The notes under the pieces were generated by a model, which made no database searches, was not told the origin of the DNA, and was given only the letters and a program-made list of their open reading frames with translations. DNA of 55,448 nt from an uncultured Bacillota bacterium (lineage in GTDB: Bacteria; Bacillota; Dehalobacteriia; UBA7702): contig CAKUYE010000016.1 of assembly GCA_934702375.1 (NCBI GenBank), positions 1-55,448 on the forward strand, read 5' to 3'. A program made the position numbers and the translations under genes. Positions 1-6,947 of this stretch are shown here, one piece after another. Within the stretch, counting starts at the first letter, position 1; each line of letters begins with the position of its first letter.

Positions 1-1053
1 GTCGAACCAACGCTCCAGTACATAGTCATAGGGAGCTTCTCCTCCCGCGATCGTCACCGACAAGGAGGTCAAGGGGGTATTTCTCCCCACTGTGGCAGAG
101 GTCGGATGTAAGATGATCTTTAAATCGCTGGCTACGGTAATGGTGGCCTCGTCGGAGGTGACCTTGGTGCCGGTGGCATCGATCACGTTGATGCGGAAAC
201 GGTAATCGCCATCGGCTTTCAAGCGGGTTTTTTGGGATGTCCAGATCTTGGCAGTTTGCTGGATCCCTTCTTCGACGATCATCCATTCGCCGGTGCTGTC
301 GAACCAACGCTCCAGTACATAGTCATAGGGAGCTTCTCCTCCCGCGATCGTCACCGACAAGGAGGTCAAGGGGGCATTTCTCCCCACTGTGGCAGAGGTC
401 GGATGTAAGATGATCTTTAAATCGCTGGTCGCAACAGTGAAGTAGCGGTGCAAAAAGGTAACAATCTGCCCGCGGGTGCAGCCGCTTGCAGGTGCAAAGG
501 TGTTGGGAGCGGTGCCGTTGGTAACTCCCTTATCCACCGCCCAAAGCACGGCTACATAGTAATATTCGGACGGGGAAATATCGGTAAAGCTGTTTTCACC
601 GGTGGTGGGATCGGGTCTGCCGGCAGCCCGCCACAGGAAGGTGACAACCTGACCTCGGCTTACGGTGTCAGACGGAGAAAATGTGGTGGCGGAGGTCCCC
701 ATGGTGATATCCTTTTCCACCGCCCAAAGCACGGCATTGTAGTAGTAATCCGTCGGCTTTACGTCGATAAAGGGGTTTTTGTCGGAAGTCGGCTTGGGCT
801 CACCCATGGCACGCCAGAGAAATGTGACGGTTTGAGCCCTGGTACAGGTTGAATCGGGAGAGAATGTTGTGGGAGTGGTACCGGCGGTAACATTCTTTTC
901 CACCGCCCACAGCACGGCATCGTAATAGTAGGTGTCGGAGCTTACATCGGTAAAGGGGTTCTCCACGGCCTGTACACCGACGCTGGATAACAGAAGTACC
1001 GACATCACCATCGACAGCATCAGAGACAGTATACGGGATCGCTTTTTGCTCAT
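1..1053 (-). CDS. SLH-domain surface protein with Ig-like repeats, C-terminus outside the window
   Basis: From an ATG at 1053, preceded by a gaggagg ribosome site, the frame stays open for all 351 codons to the window edge, so the protein is partial. Residues 1-30 are a signal peptide (KKRSR, then a hydrophobic stretch, likely cleaved after VQA). About residues 32-90, 92-150 and 152-208 are three S-layer homology domains, each with a YYYxAVLWAVxK core and a TFxPxxxxTRxQxVTFL core; in known proteins such domains hold the chain non-covalently on the cell wall. From about residue 209 follow repeats of 99 residues with ILHPTSATVGR and GGEAPYDYVLERWF. The two visible copies are almost identical in DNA over 130 bp. 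An exported, wall-bound adhesin or S-layer-associated protein is inferred; the ligand is unknown. Confidence 0.9.
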   Translation of the reverse strand, partial: MSKKRSRILSLMLSMVMSVLLLSSVGVQAVENPFTDVSSDTYYYDAVLWAVEKNVTAGTTPTTFSPDSTCTRAQTVTFLWRAMGEPKPTSDKNPFIDVKPTDYYYNAVLWAVEKDITMGTSATTFSPSDTVSRGQVVTFLWRAAGRPDPTTGENSFTDISPSEYYYVAVLWAVDKGVTNGTAPNTFAPASGCTRGQIVTFLHRYFTVATSDLKIILHPTSATVGRNAPLTSLSVTIAGGEAPYDYVLERWFDSTGEWMIVEEGIQQTAKIWTSQKTRLKADGDYRFRINVIDATGTKVTSDEATITVASDLKIILHPTSATVGRNTPLTSLSVTIAGGEAPYDYVLERWFD

Positions 1054-1102
1054 AGTATTTCCTCCTCTATGAAAAAAATTTATAATTATATTATACATCT
1101 GT

Positions 1103-1131
1103 ATTATATCTGCGATTCGCATTTTGCGCAA
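1103..1131 (-). promoter_or_regulatory. Promoter of the SLH gene
   Basis: On the minus strand TTGCGC (1131-1126) and TATAAT (1108-1103) are separated by 17 bp, about 50 bp upstream of the start codon at 1053. The surrounding DNA is AT-rich. Confidence 0.6.
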
Positions 1132-1494
1132 CGCTAAAATTAGTATTTTTTATTTTTTTGTCCTTTATAAAGAGAATTTATCGGGGAAGGCGACAAGATT
1201 ACAGGTGACGTTTCTTTTTTGTCGAAGCGATGGAGTCTTTATCAACGGGAAAGTGTCGTGATAGAAACGTGACGTAACACAACGGTACGAGGGTCTCGGG
1301 GGGACTCTCCGAGTCGTTTTGAGGTCCGGGGAATCGAAAGCCTAAGGCTTTGGGCACTTTGGCCCCAAAGTGCCGCGTCCCAAGGCGGCATAGTGAGGAA
1401 TTTTTGCCGGGAAAAAACAATGCAGACCGGCAAACGGAAAAAGAAGCACTTATCCTCAAAAGTGTCGCTTCAAAAAAGGCTTCTCGCCGCATCA
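1132..1494. other. Intergenic stretch with an unexplained palindrome
   Basis: About 360 bp lie between the divergent SLH and marR promoters. I find no convincing gene; the open frames here have no ribosome site and no family resemblance. The stretch contains a perfect inverted repeat, GGCACTTTGG at 1353-1362 and CCAAAGTGCC at 1365-1374, and a G-rich patch near 1290-1310. Confidence 0.4.
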
Positions 1495-1523
1495 TTGACA
1501 AAAATCCGAATTCGTATTATAAT
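1495..1523 (+). promoter_or_regulatory. Promoter of marR-GNAT operon
   Basis: Consensus TTGACA (1495-1500), a 17-bp spacer and TATAAT (1518-1523). It lies inside a large palindrome, so binding of a repressor there would block RNA polymerase. Confidence 0.85.
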
Positions 1524-1546
1524 AAAAGTACGAATTCGGATTTTTG
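1499..1546. promoter_or_regulatory. Palindromic MarR-type operator over the promoter
   Basis: Two 18-bp arms (1499-1516 and 1529-1546) are exact reverse complements around a 12-bp centre that carries the -10 box. Each arm holds the self-complementary core CGAATTCG, so two repressor dimers could bind side by side. The start of transcription falls inside the right arm, so this is a DNA operator rather than an RNA hairpin. Autorepression by the adjacent MarR protein is inferred. Confidence 0.8.
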
Positions 1547-1555
1547 GAGGTGCCT

Positions 1556-1984
1556 ATGACCACACGGGAAGTGATCCGCCGTCTGATGATCTCCGTAAAC
1601 CGCATAGACGGGATCTACGCAAAGCAGGCGGCGGATCGAAAGATCAAAGCCAACCTCATCGAGTTTTTTTATGCCCTGGATGACGGCATGCCCCATTCCC
1701 AGAAAGAAATTTGTGAAAAATGGATGTTGCCCCGGTCTACCTTGAATACCATTACCAGGGAGTGTATTGAAAAGGGCTATGTGACTACGGAGCATATCAC
1801 CGGCCGCCGCCGTGAGATGTATCTGCGGCTTACCGACGCCGGTCAGCGCTATGCCCGGAGCTTTCTCGATGATATCTACCGCCGGGAGGAAGCGGCTTTT
1901 TTTGCTTCTGCTCTGGAGGAAGAGGATATCGCAAGGTTGGAGGACTTTTGCGATGCACTGAAAGCATCTTTTGAGGAAAAATAG
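1556..1984 (+). CDS. MarR family transcriptional regulator
   Basis: 142 residues from ATG 1556 with GGAGG at 1546-1550; an upstream in-frame TTG at 1544 overlaps this ribosome site and is rejected. The length and the winged-helix core (HSQKEICEKW, LPRSTLNTITRE, the basic wing GRRREMYLRLT, then DAGQRYA) fit the MarR family of dimeric repressors that often respond to small phenolic or toxic ligands. The gene follows a strong promoter buried in a palindrome, so it probably represses itself and the GNAT gene that starts 21 bp downstream. The ligand cannot be read from the sequence. Confidence 0.88.
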   Translation: MTTREVIRRLMISVNRIDGIYAKQAADRKIKANLIEFFYALDDGMPHSQKEICEKWMLPRSTLNTITRECIEKGYVTTEHITGRRREMYLRLTDAGQRYARSFLDDIYRREEAAFFASALEEEDIARLEDFCDALKASFEEK

Positions 1985-2005
1985 CTTTTTACAGAAAGGA
2001 AATTT

Positions 2006-2992
2006 ATGCTGACTGCAAAGGAAATTACAACGGTCTGCCCGGATTTTATCAAGGTGGATCATCTTTACCTTACGGCTTTTCCCAAGGAAGAGCGGGTGCC
2101 GGTGAAATACCTGATGAAACATACCGAGGACAGTGAATTTGTTGCCTGCTATGACGATGACCGCTTTTGCGGTTTTTACTCTGCCCTTACCTTTGGCGAT
2201 ATTACCCATATTCTCTTTTTAGCCATTGATGAGCAGCTTCGGGATCACGGCTACGGCTCGAAGATCCTGGAATATATTTACGAGACCCATAAGAGCCAGC
2301 GGATTATTCTTGATATCGAGGCTCTTGACGGCGAGGCGGAAAATATGGAGGATCGCCGCCGCCGGAAAGCATTTTATGAAAAGAACGGCTACCATAGCTC
2401 CGGTATCTCTTATGTGTGGCATGAAGTACCCTATGAAATCTTGATACGCAACGGCGAGATCAGCGAAGAGGAGTTCGTGGATTTTTGGGATAACCTGGAT
2501 GATATTCGCAGAAAGGAATTATGGATGGATAAGCTGGATTATACGATTCGGAAGATCACCGAGGATGACCGGGAAGAATTTTTGCAAATGAGTGATGAGT
2601 TTTACACCTCCGAAGCGGTGCTGTATAACGTGGATAAGGATTACCACCGCCGTGCCTTTGAAGAGCTGATGCGCTCTGATACCTATGCCCTTTGCTATCT
2701 TTTTGAAGCGGAAGAAAAAATCATCGGCTATGCGCTGCTCTGCAAAACCTATTGCCGGGAAGCCGGCGGCTTTGCCATTTGGATTGATGAGCTGTATATT
2801 CGTGACGGCTACCAGGGGCGAGGTGTCGGTTCCTCCTTTTTCCGTTGGCTGGAGGAACACCACCCGGCGGCAAGATATCGCCTGGAGACGGTGCCGGATA
2901 ATGAGAGGGCTATGGCGTTGTATCGGCGGATGGGGTTTGAGTCTTTAGGGTATTTGCAGTTTATTAAGGAAACTGGTTCTTTTGTGAAATGA
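2006..2992 (+). CDS. Tandem-domain GNAT acetyltransferase
   Basis: 328 residues from ATG 2006 (ribosome site aaagga), 21 bp after marR. Two GCN5-type N-acetyltransferase domains are fused: residues 1-150 with the acetyl-CoA loop RDHGYGSK, and about 175-328 with QGRGVGSS and an ERAMALYRRMGF tail. Single GNAT proteins are about 150 residues, so this is a duplication or fusion. The substrate is not evident. Co-transcription with marR suggests a modification reaction, such as detoxification, induced by the regulator's ligand. The last ~60 codons become poor in C, a feature shared by genes that precede the long hairpin elements. Confidence 0.85.
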   Translation: MLTAKEITTVCPDFIKVDHLYLTAFPKEERVPVKYLMKHTEDSEFVACYDDDRFCGFYSALTFGDITHILFLAIDEQLRDHGYGSKILEYIYETHKSQRIILDIEALDGEAENMEDRRRRKAFYEKNGYHSSGISYVWHEVPYEILIRNGEISEEEFVDFWDNLDDIRRKELWMDKLDYTIRKITEDDREEFLQMSDEFYTSEAVLYNVDKDYHRRAFEELMRSDTYALCYLFEAEEKIIGYALLCKTYCREAGGFAIWIDELYIRDGYQGRGVGSSFFRWLEEHHPAARYRLETVPDNERAMALYRRMGFESLGYLQFIKETGSFVK

Positions 2993-3059
2993 TGGTTTTG
3001 GGGGGTAGGTTGGGTGCGTCGGCGGTAGTTGTGCGCAGCGAGCGCGCTCCGGACGCACT

Positions 3060-3161
3060 AAACACCTGTAACGCGTCAAACCTGGCAAAAGCCAGACAAT
3101 CGGATACCTCTTGTATACCGATTGCCAGTCTTTCGCCATGTTTAACGTGTTAAAGGCGTTT
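3060..3161 (+). repeat. Long imperfect hairpin (LIH) copy 1a
   Basis: 102 bp. The 5' arm starts AAACACCTGTAACGCGT and the 3' arm ends ACGTGTTAAAGGCGTTT. The arms pair along almost their whole length with mismatches at arm positions 5, 9, 14, 18, 23 and 28, up to the apex GATACCTCTTGTATAC. This copy has a third stem sequence class, different from all the others in the window. Confidence 0.85.
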
Positions 3162-3175
3162 ATTGCATCCTCTCA

Positions 3176-3278
3176 AAACGATTGTAACGCCGCGAAATCG
3201 AGCTGCGCCGGGCTTTCGGATACCTCTTGTATACGCTCAATCCCGTCCCATCTCGCTTTCACAGCGTTAAAACCGTTT
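3176..3278 (+). repeat. LIH copy 1b (class A stem)
   Basis: 103 bp, arms AAACGATTGTAACGCCG and an imperfect complement ending TTAAAACCGTTT, with the invariant apex GATACCTCTTGTATAC. It follows copy 1a directly and is continued by ttatcccacccggagg. Confidence 0.85.
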
Positions 3279-3301
3279 ATCCCACCCGGAGGTATTTATT
3301 T

Positions 3302-3389
3302 GGTGAAATCCCGGTCTATGGCCGGGGTGAAATCTCCCTTCGGGAGGTGAAATCCTGCTTCGCAGGGTGAAATCTCACCTTCGGTGAGG
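3302..3389 (-). repeat. Mini-hairpin array, reverse orientation
   Basis: Four stem-loops separated by gtgaaat: CCCGG..CCGGG, CTCCC-TTC-GGGAG, CCTGC-TTC-GCAGG and CTCACC-TTC-GGTGAG. On the minus strand each 3-base loop becomes GAA, matching the GNA-loop arrays elsewhere. Confidence 0.8.
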
Positions 3390-3451
3390 TTGTGGTAGCG
3401 TTGCTACGCATCGCTAATTAGTATATTTTATGTCGCAGTTACTTTTGTGGA

Positions 3452-3527
3452 GGGGACGGTTTTTTTGTCCCATGGTGGATGTATCATTAGAAGAGGCAAC
3501 AAACACTGGGACAAAAGAACCGTCCCC
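3452..3527. repeat. 76-bp GGGGACGG inverted-repeat element
   Basis: Ends GGGGACGG and CCGTCCCC, with the longer arms GGTTTTTTTGTCCCA and TGGGACAAAAGAACC. A second 76-bp copy lies at 11754-11829 in the same repeat context. It sits inside another inverted repeat (ttttatgtcgc on the left, gccgtcgcgaaaa on the right), so it looks like a nested non-autonomous insertion. Confidence 0.75.
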
Positions 3528-3549
3528 AACAAACGTAACGCCGTCGCGA

Positions 3550-3623
3550 AAAAGATTTACAGCATTATCAGCGTCATCGGCGCCGTAATCGCCATTGCGG
3601 CGGCTCTGATATTGTTTCTGTAA
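3550..3623 (+). pseudogene. C-terminal remnant of a small membrane protein
   Basis: Just past the repeat boundary gccgtcgcgaaaa the frame reads KKIYSIISVIGAVIAI and ALILFL before a TAA at 3621, then a strong terminator. The repeat cluster appears to have replaced the 5' part of a gene whose tail and terminator survive. The original function is not recognisable, and expression is not supported. Confidence 0.4.
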
Positions 3624-3647
3624 AAACAGCAGGATCTTTTCCCTGAA

Positions 3648-3695
3648 AACACAGCAGCTCTCCGGTATCTCATGCCGAAAGCTGCTGTGTTTTTT
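3648..3695 (+). terminator. Rho-independent terminator
   Basis: A 12-bp stem AACACAGCAGCT (3648-3659) and AGCTGCTGTGTT (3680-3691), followed by a T run to 3695. Confidence 0.85.
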
Positions 3696-3775
3696 GATGC
3701 AGAAATATCCCGATTGTTCTTAAACGATTGACGAAATTTTATATCGGCGTTACACTATCATTGAGGGTGTATTGC

Positions 3776-4117
3776 ATGAAAGATATTTATGAAGAGCTTA
3801 AAGCTTTAGTGGACTATATACAATTTGAAGCCTTTGGAGTTTGGTGATGACAGTGATATTTTTACCGGAGTGAAAGAGTTGCCGGCAAGAAGCCGCGAAT
3901 CCTGTTTGCAAAAAACGGCGGCGAAAAGCTTGCTTCCATCGATAGAACCATTGAACTTTATGGCAGATATTCTCCCGGTTTCCTTGTGGAGCTTACGCAC
4001 CGAGCAGGCAGTCCGTGGTCCAGAGTGGACAGCACAAAAGCATATAGAACGATTTCCGACGATCTGATCGTTGCTTATCATGGAATGGAAACGGTAAACG
4101 AAAACGAAAGTCAATAA
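3776..4117 (+). pseudogene. Decayed Panacea/SocA-like antitoxin gene
   Basis: ATG 3776 opens MKDIYEELKALVDYIQ, but the frame meets stops at 3845. Coding resemblance continues in another frame (LEFGDDSDIFTGVKELP) and returns to the first frame with FAKNGGEKLASIDRTIELYG, SPGFLVELTH and GSPWSR up to TAA 4115. The ELTH...GSPW pattern is that of Panacea-domain (DUF4065, SocA-like) antitoxins, whose intact members are about 150-170 residues. At least two frame changes and a shortened N-terminus make it a pseudogene. No toxin partner is visible. Family assignment is from motif memory and moderate. Confidence 0.55.
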
Positions 4118-4139
4118 ATTGTTTTACGCAAGATAAAAT

Positions 4140-4175
4140 ACCGTTGCTGTATATCAAACAGCAACGGTGTTTTTT
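4140..4175 (+). terminator. Terminator between convergent genes
   Basis: The stem ACCGTTGCTGT (4140-4150) and ACAGCAACGGT (4158-4168), followed by gtttttt. The reverse strand also has a T-rich flank (attttatctt), so it may serve the minus-strand ATPase too. Confidence 0.8.
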
Positions 4176-5400
4176 ATAATGCGGATACCGGGAAGTACCA
4201 GGTTGTTTTGTCGTAGGGAACCATGGTGTCGCTCATGCAGATGATGACTCCCGGCTGTACTTCCATACCGAACTTTTCCAGTACATGAAAGTGTTTGTTG
4301 GCGTGGTTTGGTGTTTTTGCCTTTTTAATCTCAATGGGGTAGAGTTTATCTCCCCGGATAAGGAGTAAATCGATCTCGTGTTGGTCGATATCGCGATAAA
4401 AATACAGATCCGGATATTTCCCGGCATTGTAGTAGCTTTTTACAATCTCGGAAATAACGTAGGTTTCAAAAAAAGCACCGTCCATGGCACCGGTTGCCAG
4501 CGTTTCCGGTGTGGGCCAGCGGCAGAGGTAGGCGGCCAGCCCGGTATCGAGAAAATAGCATTTTGCTGCTTTGGTCAGGCGTTTTGTAATGTTTCCATGG
4601 TAGGGGGGCAGGATGAAGATCACGCCGGAACGCTCCAGGATTGTTACCCAGGATTTGGCGGTAGGGGTGGATACGCCGATAGCCCTGGCGATTTCGCTGT
4701 AATTGAGAATTTGGGATGTTCTTGCTGCCATGTAAACCAGAAAATCGTAAAATTGATTGATATTGCCGACTTGAGCCAGCTCCCGAATATCCCGTTCCAG
4801 ATAGGTATTGACGTAATCCATGTAGTAACGGTCTCGGTCGATATCGGTGGTAACCAGCTTTGGCATGCCGCCTCGGAAAATATCGGAAAAGACGGCATGC
4901 AAATCCTTTTCCCGGTGGAACTCCATGCGTTTTTTTAATGCCGACAATTCCGGTGAAAACAGCGCTGCCGGGCGCCCCTCAATCTCTGCGGCGGACAGGG
5001 AGGAAAGATCGAAAACGGCGGTTCGGCCCGATAGTGAATCGGAAATATTCTTCATCATTTTGAATTTTTGGGAACCGGTCAGCCAGAAGAGGCCGGCGGC
5101 TTCTTCTCCCTTCAGCGCCTTTTCATCTACGATTCTTTTGATTTCCAGCAGCAATGCCGGCGCTCGTTGAAATTCATCAATAAGCAACGGCATCCCGTAG
5201 GTTTCAAAAAAGAGGGGCGGATCTGTTTCGGCCAGCCGCCGGGCATTGATGTCGTCCAGCGTAACGTACTTTCGGGATTCTGCTTTTAAATGGTAGAGAA
5301 GGGTGGATTTCCCTACTTGGCGCTGACCGCAGACCATCACCACCGGATAATATTGGGAGGCTTTTTTTATTTCATTTTCAATATGTCGCGTGATATACAT
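4174..5400 (-). CDS. AAA_14/DUF4143 ATPase (subfamily with EIKK motif)
   Basis: 408 residues from ATG 5400. An N-terminal P-loop ATPase (Walker A GQRQVGKST near residue 26-34, Walker B MPLLIDEFQ) is followed by a central winged-helix segment (SEIARAIGVSTPTAKSW) and a C-terminal DUF4143 domain with a nuclease-fold-like signature, HEIDLLLI then YPIEIKK. This family is common in anaerobes, is often present in many copies, and has no settled role. Three more members occur in this window, two of this subfamily and two of another. It stands alone, converging on a decayed antitoxin gene. Confidence 0.88.
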   Translation of the reverse strand: MYITRHIENEIKKASQYYPVVMVCGQRQVGKSTLLYHLKAESRKYVTLDDINARRLAETDPPLFFETYGMPLLIDEFQRAPALLLEIKRIVDEKALKGEEAAGLFWLTGSQKFKMMKNISDSLSGRTAVFDLSSLSAAEIEGRPAALFSPELSALKKRMEFHREKDLHAVFSDIFRGGMPKLVTTDIDRDRYYMDYVNTYLERDIRELAQVGNINQFYDFLVYMAARTSQILNYSEIARAIGVSTPTAKSWVTILERSGVIFILPPYHGNITKRLTKAAKCYFLDTGLAAYLCRWPTPETLATGAMDGAFFETYVISEIVKSYYNAGKYPDLYFYRDIDQHEIDLLLIRGDKLYPIEIKKAKTPNHANKHFHVLEKFGMEVQPGVIICMSDTMVPYDKTTWYFPVSAL

Positions 5401-5432
5401 AATAAACTCCGTTAAATCTAAAGTGTTATTTT

Positions 5433-5461
5433 ATTTTATACGCTCATTGCTGTAAAGTCAA
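5433..5461 (-). promoter_or_regulatory. Promoter of the first DUF4143 ATPase
   Basis: Minus-strand TTGACT (5461-5456), 17 bp, TAAAAT (5438-5433), about 33 bp before the start codon. Confidence 0.6.
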
Positions 5462-5667
5462 GGGGTTTTGAACGAAAATGTTTGATTTACAACGGAAAAA
5501 ATTGGGATTTTATTGTATGATAGAGGCAGAACAAGAACTGACCTGCCGTTGTTCCGAAAATGGTATTTTTTTGCTGTATTCCCCGTTTCTTGCAGGGATA
5601 AGTCAAATGGAATCGAATTATAATAAGTTAGATAAAAAAATCGATTTTATACGGAGGATGCCGTTTT

Positions 5668-6039
5668 ATGGATATTTTGGAAAAAGCCAGAGTTTTGGCA
5701 CTTGCGATCAAAAACAGTCCGGAGTACAAAAATTATCTCAGCGTTAAGGCCGAGGTGGAGCAATCCCCCGAGGCTTACGATATGTTAAGAGCTTATCGTG
5801 CTCATCAGCTTGCCGTTGGTTTGGCGGAGTTTGCCAACGGCGATGTCGACGCTGCCATTGATGAACTGGACGACCTTTGCATGGAAATGGAAGAAAATGA
5901 GCTTTTAAGCTGCTTTCTCGATGCCGAAGGCGATCTTTCCTGTTTGATGGAAGATCTTCAGGAGATTTTTGCATCGGAGCTGGAAATTATGAATCCGCCG
6001 GCCGGTGCGTCTTCGGGCTCGGTAGGATTTTTGAATTGA
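5668..6039 (+). CDS. YlbF/YmcA family protein
   Basis: 123 residues from ATG 5668 with ggagg upstream. It is almost wholly helical: DILEKARVLALAIKNSPEYKNYL, typical of the YlbF/YmcA (DUF964) family, followed by acidic helices and a Gly/Ser-rich tail. In Bacillus, members form a complex that directs RNase Y mRNA cleavage and affects competence, sporulation and biofilm; whether this copy does the same is an inference. It is the first gene of a tight run with the MoxR ATPase (9-bp gap). Confidence 0.82.
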   Translation: MDILEKARVLALAIKNSPEYKNYLSVKAEVEQSPEAYDMLRAYRAHQLAVGLAEFANGDVDAAIDELDDLCMEMEENELLSCFLDAEGDLSCLMEDLQEIFASELEIMNPPAGASSGSVGFLN

Positions 6040-6048
6040 GGTGTACCC

Positions 6049-6924
6049 ATGAAATTGACATTAAATGAATTGAAACAAAAAATGGAAGAGGCAAAATATA
6101 TTGCCGACGACAGTATTCTCATCCCCCTGTTTTTGGCGTTGAAGCTTCAAAAGCCCCTGTTGATTACCGGTGCTGCCGGGGTGGGGAAAACGGAAATTGC
6201 CAAGGTGGTGGCAAAGATCTTTGATATGGAGCTGATCCGCCTGCAGTGCTACGAAGGTCTTGACGAAAACAAGGCCCTCTATGAGTGGAACTATCAGAAG
6301 CAGCTTTTGCATATTCAGGGCAAAGGCACCGGCGCCGAAGAGGATATCTTCAGTGAAGAATATCTCCTTTCCCGGCCGATTTTAAAAGCATTGCGCTCGG
6401 ATAAGAAAAGCGTGCTGCTGATTGACGAAATTGACAAGACCGATGCGGAATTTGAAGCCTTTCTTTTTGAAGTTCTTTCGGATTTTCAGGTATCGGTGCC
6501 GGAATGGGGCACCGTATCGGCAAAGCATATTCCCATTGTGATTCTGACCAGCAACGGAGAAAGGGAGCTTTCCGACGGCATGAAACGCCGCTGTGTCTAC
6601 CTGAATGTGGGCTACCCTTCCATTGAAAAGGAAATCGCCATTGTCAATGCCAAAGTGCCGGAGCTTGGGCCGGAGCTTACCTGGCAGCTGGCCCGGGGTA
6701 CTGCTTATCTCCGCAATGAGCTTTCCCTGCGGAAAGATCCCTCCATTGCCGAGGCTCTGGATTGGGCCAACAGTCTGGTCCAGCTGGATGCGGACCGATT
6801 CTCGGAAAAGCTGGTGGAAGATACGATGAACCTGCTTTTAAAGGACGAAGAGGATTTTGCCGAATTTGAACGCCACGGCGGTGCCGCCCGAATGATGCGC
6901 AGCATGACGAAGGAAAGCAACTGA
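6049..6924 (+). CDS. MoxR-family AAA+ ATPase
   Basis: 291 residues from ATG 6049. Walker A is GAAGVGKTEIAK (about residues 41-52), Walker B is VLLIDEIDK (about 124-132), and sensor 1 lies in VILTSNGERELSDG. These are the marks of MoxR/CbbQ-type AAA+ proteins, which act as chaperones that insert metal cofactors or remodel protein complexes together with a von Willebrand factor A partner. That partner is the next gene, 23 bp downstream. The client is unknown; no CO dehydrogenase or other metalloenzyme gene lies nearby. Confidence 0.88.
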   Translation: MKLTLNELKQKMEEAKYIADDSILIPLFLALKLQKPLLITGAAGVGKTEIAKVVAKIFDMELIRLQCYEGLDENKALYEWNYQKQLLHIQGKGTGAEEDIFSEEYLLSRPILKALRSDKKSVLLIDEIDKTDAEFEAFLFEVLSDFQVSVPEWGTVSAKHIPIVILTSNGERELSDGMKRRCVYLNVGYPSIEKEIAIVNAKVPELGPELTWQLARGTAYLRNELSLRKDPSIAEALDWANSLVQLDADRFSEKLVEDTMNLLLKDEEDFAEFERHGGAARMMRSMTKESN

Positions 6925-6947
6925 GCCGACGAAAGGGAGATGCTTCC

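Larger units (their letters stand above)
2993..3451 (+). repeat. Intergenic repeat cluster 1
   Basis: After the GNAT stop come a G/T-rich tract, the module gtgcgtcggc, two long imperfect hairpins in tandem (3060-3161, 3176-3278), the conserved flank ttatcccacccgg, a mini-hairpin array in reverse orientation (3302-3389), and the left part of a second inverted repeat (ttttatgtcgc near 3427). No gene is supported; translated fragments such as SCIRSIPS recur at every copy and are repeat read-through. Confidence 0.8.

Noticed and set aside
1199..1501. Minus-strand 100-residue frame upstream of marR
   Set aside because: No ribosome site, no recognisable domain, and it overlaps the marR promoter and operator.
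3060..3278. Integron attC sites
   Set aside because: The elements fold as long hairpins after genes, which recalls attC, but the required RYYYAAC and GTTRRRY core pair is not present, no integrase is seen, and the upstream genes are housekeeping genes. Recognition of a folded strand is kept as an idea only.
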